A DNA stretch of 35,000 nucleotides from Symbiodinium natans (Eukaryota > Sar > Dinophyceae > Suessiales > Symbiodiniaceae): NCBI GenBank assembly GCA_905221605.1, contig CAJNDS010002675.1, positions 1 through 35,000 of the forward strand, written 5' to 3'. Below the pieces are notes generated by a model. The model made no database searches. It saw only the letters and a list, made by a program, of their open reading frames with translations, and had not been told where the DNA came from. Each line of letters starts with the position of its first letter. Positions within the stretch are counted from its first letter, which is position 1. Made by a program: the position numbers and the translations under genes. This document shows, piece by piece, positions 24,601 through 32,479 of this stretch.

Positions 24601-24940
24601 TGCGGGTATGGTCCCTTCATATGGTCCCGTACCTTTCATCGGGTACACCCCAAGAGGTTGGCTCGGGCCAGTCAGATCAGGGAGTAGGGGATCCTTGGCG
24701 CGTGAGCCCCCCCCCCCCCCCCCGAAACTGCAAAAAACAAACCCCTGAAACATTGAAGCCTCTAGACCCTCAAACCCTCAAAAGACCCTCTCGACCTTCC
24801 TAAACCCTAAACCCTCTAAACCCTCTAAACCTTCAGCCCAGATCACGGCTGCTGCTGCTTGCCCCACATCTCTGGTGGGGCCCTGATGAGGGAAGGCGAG
24901 CTAGCGAGCGCTGGAGCTGAGAGCCAAGGGCTGGCGGTTT
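24600..24940. other. unique DNA with one weak exon candidate
   Basis: Contains a C run (24706-24724). The minus strand reads LQRSLARLPSSGPHQRC near 24850-24925, with CTCAG ahead and GTGATC after. Low confidence; nothing recognised. Confidence 0.3.
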
Positions 24941-25181
24941 AGGGTTTTGGGTTTAGGGTTTAGGGTTCAGGGTTTAGGGTTACGGTTTCGGGTTCAGGGT
25001 TCAGGATTCAGGGTTTAGAGTTTGGAGTTAGGGTTTAGGGTTTAGGGTTTAGGGTTTAGGGTCTAGGGAGAGACGGCATCGAGAATTGGGAACTTAGGGA
25101 ATTGGGAGAACCCTCTTCTAGGGTGCATGCTTCGGGGGGTGTTTAAGGCTCTACGGGGAGATCGGCCATGCATTGTTTTCA

Positions 25182-25266
25182 GTGTGGATGATGTCTCAAC
25201 ATCCACCCTTCCCGTGTGGATGTTGGCCCAACATCCGCCCCTAGTGTGGATGTTGGTCCAAGATCC
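25182..25266 (+). repeat. three tandem hairpin units (GTGTGGATGTTGG...CCAACATCC)
   Basis: Three units of 23 bases spaced 30-32 apart: gtgtggatgatgtctcaacatcc, gtgtggatgttggcccaacatcc (a near-perfect palindrome) and gtgtggatgttggtccaagatcc. Each could fold alone, and the units could also pair with one another. Confidence 0.8.
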
Positions 25267-25353
25267 CTAAACCCTAAACCCTATAACCCTATAACCCCAT
25301 AACCCTAAACCCTAAACCCTAAACCCGAAACCCACCCTAAACCCTATTCAAAC

Positions 25354-25403
25354 CTTCGTCATGCAGGCTTCTAGAGTGCACCGTGTCGATTCCCGGCGGC
25401 GGT
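25354..25403 (-). CDS. weak candidate exon
   Basis: Minus strand reads NRRRESTRCTLEACMTK up to GACGAAG|GTTTGA, a GT donor. Short and unassigned. Confidence 0.3.
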
Positions 25404-25599
25404 TCAATTTAGGGATTTGCTGTAAATTCAGGGAAAATTGGGTAAGTGTCGGGCTTTACAGTTTAGGGTTTAGGGTTTAGGGTTTCGGGTTTCGGGTTTA
25501 GGGTTTCGGGTTTCGGGTTTAGGGTTTAGGGTTTCGGGTTTGGGGTTTAGGGTTTAGGGTTTAGGGTTTAGGGTTTAGGGCTTAGGGTTTGCAGCTTCA

Positions 25600-25980
25600 C
25601 GGGGTCCCCTGCACTGCACTCCTTTTCACGGAGGTTCGCCCCGCGCACATCCTTCTCCTTCGTTCACGTCGAGCCACGGAAGACTTGCACCCCTCTCTTG
25701 CGAGGATTTAGGGGCTTTTGGTGACAGAAGCTGGCTCAGGGTTTAGGGTTTAGGGTTTGGGGTTTGGGGTTTGGGGTTTAGGGTTTAGGGTTTAGGGTTT
25801 AGGGTTTAGGGTTTAGGGTTTAGGGTTTAGGGTTTGGGGTCAACCCTTACCCCTACAAGCCCAAATTTTTGGGGGTCATGGGGGTTGAGAGTTTTTAAGC
25901 TCTTCGGCCTGTCAAGCCTTCCACAGTGGCCCAAGCTCGAGAGAAGCACCGCAGCCGGGAGTTTTTCTTTGCTCTTCTTA
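25600..25980. other. two unique islands with weak minus-strand frames
   Basis: Near 25610-25715 the minus strand reads LPWLDVNEGEGCARGEPP up to a GT. Near 25900-25970 it reads NSRLRCFSRAWATVE up to a GC. A TTTAGGG array (25738-25838) lies between them. Support is only an open frame plus a plausible donor. Confidence 0.3.
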
Positions 25981-26035
25981 ACCACTAAACCTGAACCCTA
26001 AACCCTAAACCCGAAACCCTAAACTTGCCCCACAC

Positions 26036-26104
26036 CTGGGAAGGGAGAGCCCTCTTGAAAAACCCAGCCACTGCAGCGCCAGTTGCATCGGAGTCTACGG
26101 TGCC
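26036..26104 (-). CDS. candidate exon (VDSDATGAAVAGFFKRAL)
   Basis: 69 bases, phase 0 to 0, acceptor AGCCCAG|GGCACC, donor TCCCAG|GTGTGG. Encodes GTVDSDATGAAVAGFFKRAL. Clean splice sites and composition make it one of the best orphan exons. Family not recognised. Confidence 0.55.
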
Positions 26105-26431
26105 CTGGGCTTCGAAGGGGACACAAGGTACAGGGAGGGCCACCGCTCTCCAAGGCACCCCCTAAACCCTAAACCCTAAACCCTAAACCCTAAACCTTAG
26201 GTTGGGACATCAAACTCCTCAGACTCCCATACCCTGAACCCCTCATCTCCCAAAGCTATGTCATCCTACAAACCGCCCCAAAAGTGCGGAGAAACTCAAC
26301 AAAGGGAACTGGAGAACTGGGCGGCCCAGGCAACGCACTCTAAACCCTTCCCTGGGTGCCCTCTAGCACAGCACTTCTCCCCTAAACCCGAAACCCGAAA
26401 CCCTAAACCCTAAACCCCAAAAACCTAGCCC

Positions 26432-26531
26432 CTCGAAGCCAGAGCGCCATGTCTGCGCGGGAACATATTTGGTAGTCTGCTTGAAAGGATCTCTGCAGAG
26501 GGTGCTTGTCATGATTGGCAGGGCGTTCCCC
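26432..26531 (-). CDS. candidate exon (NALPIMTSTLCRDPFKQ)
   Basis: About 100 bases on the minus strand, acceptor AGTATAG|GGGGAA, end uncertain. Encodes NALPIMTSTLCRDPFKQTT then KYVPAQTWRSGF. It is convincingly protein-like without a recognised family. It probably precedes the 26036-26104 exon. Confidence 0.5.
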
Positions 26532-26599
26532 CTATACTATCAACCCTAAACCCTGAACCCTAAACCCTAAACCCTAAACCCTAAGCAGTCCTACGACAA

Positions 26600-27570
26600 C
26601 CTACAAGTTCCCTCTAAACCTCCCTGGGGTTCATGTGGGCTTGCGACTTTATGGCTCAGGTTTAGGGTTGGGATGTTCCCCCCCATATACAGACAGTTCT
26701 TGATACAGATTCTAAAGTACTCTACCAAAAAGATTGGAAAGGCCTACACAAGCCGAGAAACCCCAAGCAGCCCGGTTGGGGATTCGGACCCGATAAACCC
26801 TTAAAACCTACAAAACCCCTATCAAACCCTAGAAACCCCTAAAAACCTTATCAAACAGTAACCCTAGCGTTCTGATCGCGTCTCCAAAACCCCGAAGTTC
26901 GCTTCAGGGTGTTGTGGGTTCTTCAGAGAAATCCCAATGTCCTACCCAGCAACTTCACTTCAAGTTCTTCTAAACCATAAACCCTAAACCCTAAACCCTA
27001 AACCCTAAACCCTAAACCCTAAACCCTAAACCCTAAACCCTAAACCCTAGGCCCTGAATGACCAACCTGGAGGCCCGGGGAGGCCCTTGAAGGCCTTGAG
27101 ACTACTGAAGCCGGGACCCCTTTAGGGTTTAGGGTTTAGGGTTTCGGGTTTAGGGTTTAGGGTTGAGGGTTGAGGGTTTAGGGTTTAGGGTTTAGGGTTT
27201 AGGGTTTAGGGTTTAGGGTTTAGGAAATTATTTGGGGGGTTATGTAGGGGGCTACTGAGGTATATACGGACTATATGAGGTGTCAAGGAATCAAGGGTCC
27301 CTTCTAGGGGTCACTCCTTCGACCTAATCCTGTTGGCAGAGTCTAAATCGTGCTTTGGCCTGGGCGTGGCAAAAGCCACGCCTGGCAACCAGTGACAACG
27401 GCCCTTGTTTGTGGAGGGGGGCCAGGGCTTAGGGTTTAGGCTTTAGGGTTTAGGGTTTAAGGTTTAGGGTTTAGGGTTTAGGGTTTAGGGTTTAGGGTTT
27501 AGGGTTTAGGGTTTAGGGTTTAGGGTTTAGGTTTCGGAATTTAGAGGTTTAGGGGTTTACGGGCTTAGGT
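26600..27570. other. unique DNA, arrays and R3/R5 repeat copies
   Basis: Holds the R5-related block (26665-26720), CCCTAAA (26974-27050) and TTTAGGG (27120-27225, 27430-27530) arrays, the R3 copy (27235-27325) and a perfect small hairpin gcgtggcaaaagccacgc near 27367-27384. No supported exon. Confidence 0.55.
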
Positions 27571-28135
27571 GCCTGAACACGCTAAGCTTTCGCTTCGCAG
27601 CCCAGAACCGCATTCTCAGCCCTCAACCCCCATGCCTAAAACTCCCCAAAAGCCTAGACCCCCCAAAAGCCTAAACCCCCCGGACCCTAAGTTCGTGGTT
27701 CGTAACGCGTCTCTCTGGAGGCCCTCTGCTCTAGCGGCTCTGTGGGAGCTTCCAGCGGGGAGGGCCGAAGTCAGCAGAGCCCCCGGATTCCCGTTGCGTT
27801 GCCATGAGCTTCGGGTTTTTGTTCTTTTGGGCAGGGGCGGGGGGTGTGATTTGGGCTCTGGGTCTTGGGATCTAGGATCTCGGGAGGGTTTTTTGAAAGG
27901 TTTCTGGGGCTTTTTTCTCCTTTTCGCAACTTCGGAAGCTCTCCCCGCTGCTGGGTTGCATCTTGCTTGCATCTCAGCTCTAACTCTCCGCAGGAGGATC
28001 TGCCTTCTGCCAGGCATCCACCTGCCACGGCCATCTAACGGGGTCTCCGAGAAAAGGCTGAGCCCTAAGCCGACATCCCCACCCCTCTGAGACCTCAAGG
28101 CATGCACCCTCAACTGACCAGATTTCGGGCACCCT
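27571..28135. other. GC-rich island with long frames on both strands
   Basis: About 560 bases without arrays. A plus frame of 173 codons and minus frames of 165 and 87 codons overlap. The plus strand has a pyrimidine tract ending CTCTCCGCAG|G near 27992, a good acceptor. The minus strand has an ATG-led reading MAVAGGCLAEGRSSCGELEL. I cannot decide whether either is real. Its compositional openness (few A/T) alone could produce both. Confidence 0.35.
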
Positions 28136-28149
28136 AAACCCTCCCAAAA

Positions 28150-28860
28150 ATCTAGGGGTTCTTAAAGGCCTTCTTTTATAAAGCCAGATCAATCAACGAG
28201 TCCTGGAAAGAACAAGATGCGAGTGCCACTCATTAGCGTGCCTGCTACAGGGGCCCCCGAAGGGCTCTTGCGAGCGAATCTCTTCTTACATAATACATAC
28301 ACATGCCACCTAGACATGTACATATATTTGTACGAATACATATGCATACACATACGCATACACATACATATACATATACATCTATATATATATATATAAG
28401 TATAAGTATATGTGTGTGTAAATATGTGTATATATACGTATATATTTATATACATTCATATAGAAATGCATGTGTAAATGTTTCAACAGCAAATTAGACG
28501 AATAAGCATGCGTATGCTTATGTTGTATGCCGTTTACTTATTCTGTTGTGTATGCCATTTTCGACTATATGCTATATCGTTTATGTTATACGTTGATTCG
28601 GTCATATGTTATAAGTATGCTGCACACTGATACTTTTTGCTTGTATTCTAGCGTTGGTGGTTCCTTTGCAGTGTATGTTCTAAGTTCTTGTTTTTCTATA
28701 CGAGATCTTCTATGCGCATGTTGCTTTCCATACTTTCCCACTTCTCACTATCTCATACTCAAGTGTATACGTGCACTCATGTTCAGACCTACACGAATGT
28801 TTCTTTACCTGTGTCGATGCAGGGGATGGGACATGATAGCCTTTTCACGGCCTCTGAACC
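28150..28860. other. AT-rich non-array region with (CA/TA)n microsatellite
   Basis: From about 28285 to 28470 the sequence is acatacat/tatata microsatellite. The rest to 28860 is AT-rich unique DNA unlike its surroundings, holding a ttagacgaataagc word also common in the left flank. Open frames here are low-complexity. Confidence 0.6.
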
Positions 28861-29000
28861 CTTAAACCCTTAAACCCTTAAAACCCTTAAACCCTTAAAA
28901 CCCATAAACCCTTCAACCCTTAAACCCTTAAACCCTTAAAACCTTAAACCCTTAAACCCATAAACCCTTAAACCCTTAAATCCCATAAACCCATAAACCC
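28857..29000 (-). repeat. octamer variant array CCCTTAAA
   Basis: About 17 units of aaaccctt, an 8-base variant with one extra T, including some 9-base and cccataaa units. Next to it, from 29065, ordinary CCCTAAA resumes. Confidence 0.9.
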
Positions 29001-29148
29001 TCATACGATGCCCCCCCAAGGGTTCGGCAGCCTCGCTCTCGGAATCCACACCATCAAACCCTCAGCCCCTAAACCCTAAACCCTAAACCCTAAACCCTAA
29101 ACCCTAAACCCCAAAACCTAAACCCGAGCAAACCAACCCCCGAATCAC

Positions 29149-29209
29149 GCGCCTGGATGGGCTGCCCGTTAATGGTCTGGCCGGGGAGGGACTGCATGGC
29201 TGCCGCAGC
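29149..29209 (-). CDS. gene B exon: RRM helix 2 and last strand
   Basis: 61 bases, acceptor GTCCGCAG|GCTGCG, donor GGCGC|GTGATT. Encodes AAAAMQSLPGQTINGQPIQA, the AxxAxxxLNGxxINGRPI part of an RRM. Confidence 0.88.
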
Positions 29210-30429
29210 CTGCGGACTCTAAAGACCTGATTGTTTCAGGCTTCGGGGTTAGGGTTTTGGGTTTAGGGTTTAGGGTTTAGGGTTTGGGGTTTAGGGTTTC
29301 GGGATGTCTTTTTGCTACGGCCCTGCGCGCCAGTCTGCGCGTTTTTGGCGTCTGCCCGATTTGGGGATTTCTCAGCTGTTTGGCTATGAGGGAGTACTCA
29401 TAGTGTGGTCCTAGGGCGGTGTGGTTCTGTTGATATATGTCTCGGTAATACTACTTCGAGGTGACCTCAGACCAATAAGGGGTAAAGCCCTCGAAGCCCA
29501 AACCTGGGGTTTCAGGTTTTGTTGTTTCAGGGTTTAGGGAGTCTAGTCAGGCTCAACTATGGTGAGAGAAGTTTGGCAAAACGTGAACCCTACCCCCTGG
29601 ATATCTTGCCTCCTCCGCCGTCTTGTAGGCAATCATTCCGGTGCCCTTGCCTGGAGAGAACGCTTCTTGAACCCTTTCAAATGACCCTGAACCCTGCACC
29701 CGCGAAGAAGGCAATCAGAGCTTCGGCTTTCATCCGATAACGCTGCAAAACACCTGAAAACTCGTAGATTGGCGGGGGGTTTCCGAACATAGGGGGGTCC
29801 CCTTGTGGGCGGGTCCTCTTCTAGCATTTGGGGGAAAAATGCGCCCAGAGGGTGAGAGCCTACTCTGGGAGGCTGAAGGAAGAGACCCAAGACCCCAGAA
29901 ACCCCTAAACCCAGCCACCCTGGACCCCGGAGATTTGAAATCCCTAAAAAGCCCTCAAACAAGGGCCTTTGCCCTGGAAGACCTCCACCCAGCGCGTGGC
30001 GCCCGCGGTGTTTCCCAGGGTTTGAAGGTCCTGAATTCGGCAGGGGGTGCAGGGGTTTCCCCTAAACCCCAAAACCCCCTCAAACCCCCTCAAACCCCCT
30101 GGACCCCTAACCCCTCATCCCCTAAACCCTTTACCCCGAAATCCCTTAATCCCCTAACCCCTCAACCCTAAACCCCCTATACCGCTTAAACACAAAACCC
30201 CAACCCTGAAGCTCGAGTCCCGCAACTTGGAGTTGGAGGTTCAGAAGGAGTACTTGTAAGCAGGGTTTGAGGTTTAGGGTTTAGGGCTTCGGGTTTAGGG
30301 TCGTGGGTTTAGAGTTCAGGGCAATAACCTTATTTCGGGGGCTTGTAACCCTACTTGTATGAACCTTCAAGAAAGAAGGTCCTTCCATGTGGCGTCCTCC
30401 GGAAGGTTCCCGATCCACAGCCTACGGCA
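29149..30429 (-). CDS. gene B core: RRM RNA-binding domain across four exons
   Basis: Four minus-strand exons (30382-30429, 29973-30030, 29610-29650, 29149-29209) join in phase into one RNA recognition motif. RNP2 is LWIGNL, followed by PEDATWKDLQTLG. Strand 2 is ATRWVEVFQ. RNP1 is KGTGMIAY, followed by KTAEEAAAAMQSLPG. The last strand reads INGQPIQAR. This order and spacing match the roughly 75-residue RRM fold, with the aromatic positions of RNP1 only partly kept (Y last, T/M in place of F/F). RRM proteins bind single-stranded RNA and are abundant in dinoflagellates; a role in RNA processing or translation is inference. Donors are GA, GC, GC, then GT. Further exons upstream probably carry another RRM and a Gly-Lys linker. 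Confidence 0.85.
29610..29650 (-). CDS. gene B exon: RNP1 (KGTGMIAY)
   Basis: 41 bases, acceptor TCTCCAG|GCAAGG, GC donor (GAGGAG|GCAAGA, GT-like apart from the C). Encodes KGTGMIAYKTAEE. The frame is also open upstream without splicing, so the acceptor rests on the gap-free join VFQG-KGTGM. Confidence 0.85.
29660..29970. other. unique gene B intron DNA
   Basis: Contains few array units (degenerate cagggtttcgg/ccctaaa words). A 109-codon minus frame and a plus frame overlap here, but they would interrupt the RRM. Treated as intron. Confidence 0.55.
29973..30030 (-). CDS. gene B exon: RRM helix 1 and strand 2
   Basis: 58 bases, acceptor AATTCAG|GACCTT, GC donor (TTCCAGG|GCAAAG). Encodes DLQTLGNTAGATRWVEVFQ. 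Confidence 0.82.
30382..30429 (-). CDS. gene B exon: RNP2 (LWIGNL)
   Basis: Acceptor CTCCCAG|TGCCGT (or TGCCGTAG|GCTGTG, upper limit 30421), GA donor (TGGAAG|GACCTT). Encodes RRLWIGNLPEDATWK. The bases after the donor repeat the first bases of the next exon. Confidence 0.85.
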
Positions 30430-30620
30430 CTGGGAGTCAAGGGTTCGGGTGTAGGGCTTTTGAGTTTAGGGTTTAGGGTGGTTTATGGGTGTAGGGTTTA
30501 GGGTTTGGGGCCAAAATGGGGGTCTAGGGTTTAGGGTTTGAGGTTTGGGGTCTAGGGTTTAGGAGTTGGGGTCTGGTGTTTAGGGCTTGCGGGTTTGGAG
30601 GCGTTGTATCGGAAGGTTAC

Positions 30621-30657
30621 CAGTTTACTGTGCATCCTCGAGGCATACTCTACATCC
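30621..30657 (-). CDS. gene B exon (DVEYASRMHSKL)
   Basis: 37 bases, acceptor GGGTTAG|GGATGT, donor AAACTG|GTAACC. Reads DVEYASRMHSKL. VEYAS resembles the RNP1 strand of a preceding RRM (GxxFVEYAS), so a second, more N-terminal RRM is likely. Confidence 0.55.
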
Positions 30658-30774
30658 CTAACCCAAACTGCCACCTCAACCCCCCCCCCCCTCCCTTTCC
30701 CACAAAAAAAGAATACACAAACCCTAAACCCTAAAACCCTAACCCTAAACCCAAAAGTCCTGAACCCCGAAAGC

Positions 30775-30850
30775 CCTTTAACCCTAAAGCCCGAAGCTCT
30801 GTGCGAGCCGGATGCTTCATTGCTGGATCGATCCTCCGAGGCAGGTGGGT
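30775..30850 (-). CDS. weak gene B exon candidate
   Basis: Minus strand reads LPRRIDPAMKHPARTELR in one frame and EDRSSNEASGSHRAS in another. No decisive splice sites. Confidence 0.3.
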
Positions 30851-30859
30851 TTTTTCAGG

Positions 30860-31075
30860 GTGAGGGGTTGAGGGGTTGAGGGGTTGAGGGGTTGAGGGGT
30901 TGAGGGGTTGAGGGGTTGAGGGGTTGAGGGGTTGAGGGGTTGAGGGGTTGAGGGGTTTAGGGGTTTAGGGGTTTAGGGGTTTAGGGGTGTAGGGGTTTAG
31001 GGGTTTAGGGGTTTTAGGGGTTTAGGGGTTTTAGGGGTTTTAGGGGTTGAGGGGTTGAGGGGTTTAGGGGTTCAG
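30860..31075 (+). repeat. octamer minisatellite GGGGTTGA, grading into GGGGTTTA
   Basis: About 13 perfect ggggttga units (30862-30960) followed by ggggttta and ggggtttta units. A telomere-like G-rich array with an 8-base period. It lies in gene B. Confidence 0.93.
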
Positions 31076-31149
31076 GATTTCTATTGAATATCGTGGGTTT
31101 TTCTGGCTTAGGGGCTTCAAGGGTCTGAGGATAGGGTCTGGGGCTTTGT

Positions 31150-31300
31150 GCGGCTAAGGGGGCTTAGAGGCACAAGGTCCGCTCAGCTTTGCTGATGTCC
31201 CCAATGTTTGCGCACGTGGGACTGCACGAATGGGTCATGAGGTATCCCCACAAGAACACCCAGTACATACACTCACGAAGACTTTTCAGGAACCGTACAC
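31150..31300 (-). CDS. weak gene B exon candidate (ANIGDISKAERTL)
   Basis: Minus strand reads THSCSPTCANIGDISKAER to a TAA. GDISKAER could be the strand 2 start of an RRM (GxVxxAxI). Boundaries unclear. Confidence 0.3.
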
Positions 31301-31306
31301 TCCCAT

Positions 31307-31484
31307 TTAGGGTTTAGGGTTTAGGGTTTAGGGTTTAGGGTTTAGGGTTTAGGGTTTAGGGTTTAGGGTTTAGGGTTTAGGGTTTAGGGTTTAGGGTTTA
31401 GGGTTTAGGGTTTAGGTTTTAGGGGTTAGGGTTTAGGGTTTAGGGTTTAGGGTTTAGGGTTTAGGGTTTAGGGTTTAGGGTTTA
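31307..31484 (+). repeat. TTTAGGG array of about 25 units
   Basis: Nearly perfect plus-strand array; one ttttagggg interruption. Next to the candidate RNP1-like exon at 31496-31558. Confidence 0.95.
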
Positions 31485-31495
31485 CACTCGCCAAC

Positions 31496-31558
31496 CATGG
31501 CAATAGCAAACCGCTTGGACTACTTCAGGGTGCCGGGATCTGACGATGGCAATGCAAG
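31496..31558 (-). CDS. gene B exon, RRM-like (CIAIVRSRHPEVVQAV)
   Basis: 63 bases, acceptor ACCAAG|CTTGCA, donor CCATG|GTTGGC. Encodes CIAIVRSRHPEVVQAVCYC then H. The pattern CxAIVxxRxPEVxQAVxxxHG fits RNP1 plus helix 2 of an RRM. Confidence 0.6.
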
Positions 31559-31754
31559 CTTGGTTTAACCACAAGGCCCGAAATGGGCGTTACAATGAAA
31601 CAAAACTTCCCCTGCCCGCCCCCTAACCTAAAACGGAAGCAAACAGAGGAAACAACCCAAAATAGAAGAAACCAGCAGGAAAACCGAGAAAACCACTAGG
31701 CCAATCAAAGAGCCACGACCAACAACCCTACCTCAATATGGGTAGGGTTCCTAC

Positions 31755-31817
31755 CTCAATATGACAAACGCGCTGCGGGCTTTAGGGCCGTAAAGCGCAG
31801 GGCTGCGCGCGTTTCGT
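31755..31817 (-). CDS. candidate gene B exon (YGPKARSAFVIL)
   Basis: Minus strand reads RNARSPALYGPKARSAFVIL ending at ATTGAG|GTAGGA. The donor and its context are duplicated 23 bases downstream. ARSAFVIL could be another RNP1-like strand. Confidence 0.4.
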
Positions 31818-32241
31818 CTGCCCATGTCTGCCCTCCTAAACCCTAAACCCCAAAACCGCAAACCCTAAACCCTAAACTCTAAGCCCTAGACCCCTAAACC
31901 CTGGCTGGCCCCTTCAGCCCTCAAACCCAAAACGCCCTGCAAAGCCCAAAGCCCTCCCCAACAGAACCCCTGCAGCCCTGAAAACCCTAAAACCCTCAAA
32001 TGCCTCAAGTCAAGCCCAAAAGCCCTAGAACCATAAGCCCTAAAGCCCTAGAACCCCCAAAACCCCCTACGAGGCCGTAAAGGAGCCCCCAAAGCCTCCT
32101 GGAACCCCAAACCCTAAACCCGAAGCCCTCAATTACTAAACCCTAAACCCTAAACCCTAAACCCTAAAACCCTAAACCCTAAACCCTAAACCCTAAACCC
32201 CTAAACCCTAAACCCTAAACCCTAAACTCTCCTTGGCCCAC

Positions 32242-32285
32242 GCCGCCAGCCCTTGCCCTTGCCGAAGCCCTTGGGGAACCAGGGC
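32242..32285 (-). CDS. gene B exon, Gly-Lys linker (FPKGFGKGKGW)
   Basis: 44 bases, acceptor GTGAG|GCCCTGG, donor CGGC|GTGGGC. Encodes PWFPKGFGKGKGWR. Gly-Lys-rich linkers are common in dinoflagellate RRM proteins, and the position upstream of the RRM core fits. Confidence 0.6.
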
Positions 32286-32339
32286 CTCACATCGGGGATT
32301 TCAGGGGCTTTTTGGGGTTGAGGGAAGGAGGGGTTTCGG

Positions 32340-32473
32340 GTTTAGGGTTTGGGGTTTGGGGTTTGGGGTTTGGGGTTTAGGGTTTAGGGTTTAGGGTTTA
32401 GGGTTTAGGGTTTAGGGTTTAGGGTTTAGGGTTTAGGGTTTAGGGTTTAGGGTTTAGGGTTTAGGGTTTAGGG
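32340..32473 (+). repeat. TTTAGGG array with TTTGGGG block
   Basis: About 19 units; four TTTGGGG units at the left, then uniform TTTAGGG. Confidence 0.95.
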
Positions 32474-32479
32474 AGGGAA

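Noticed and set aside
25182-25266. tRNA or other structured RNA gene
   Set aside because: The hairpins are tandem 23-base palindromes without cloverleaf arms or conserved tRNA box sequences.
27569-28113. Plus 173-codon and minus 165-codon frames as genes
   Set aside because: They cover the same bases in a GC-rich island, so at most one can be real. Neither has a recognisable domain; kept only as an ambiguous region.
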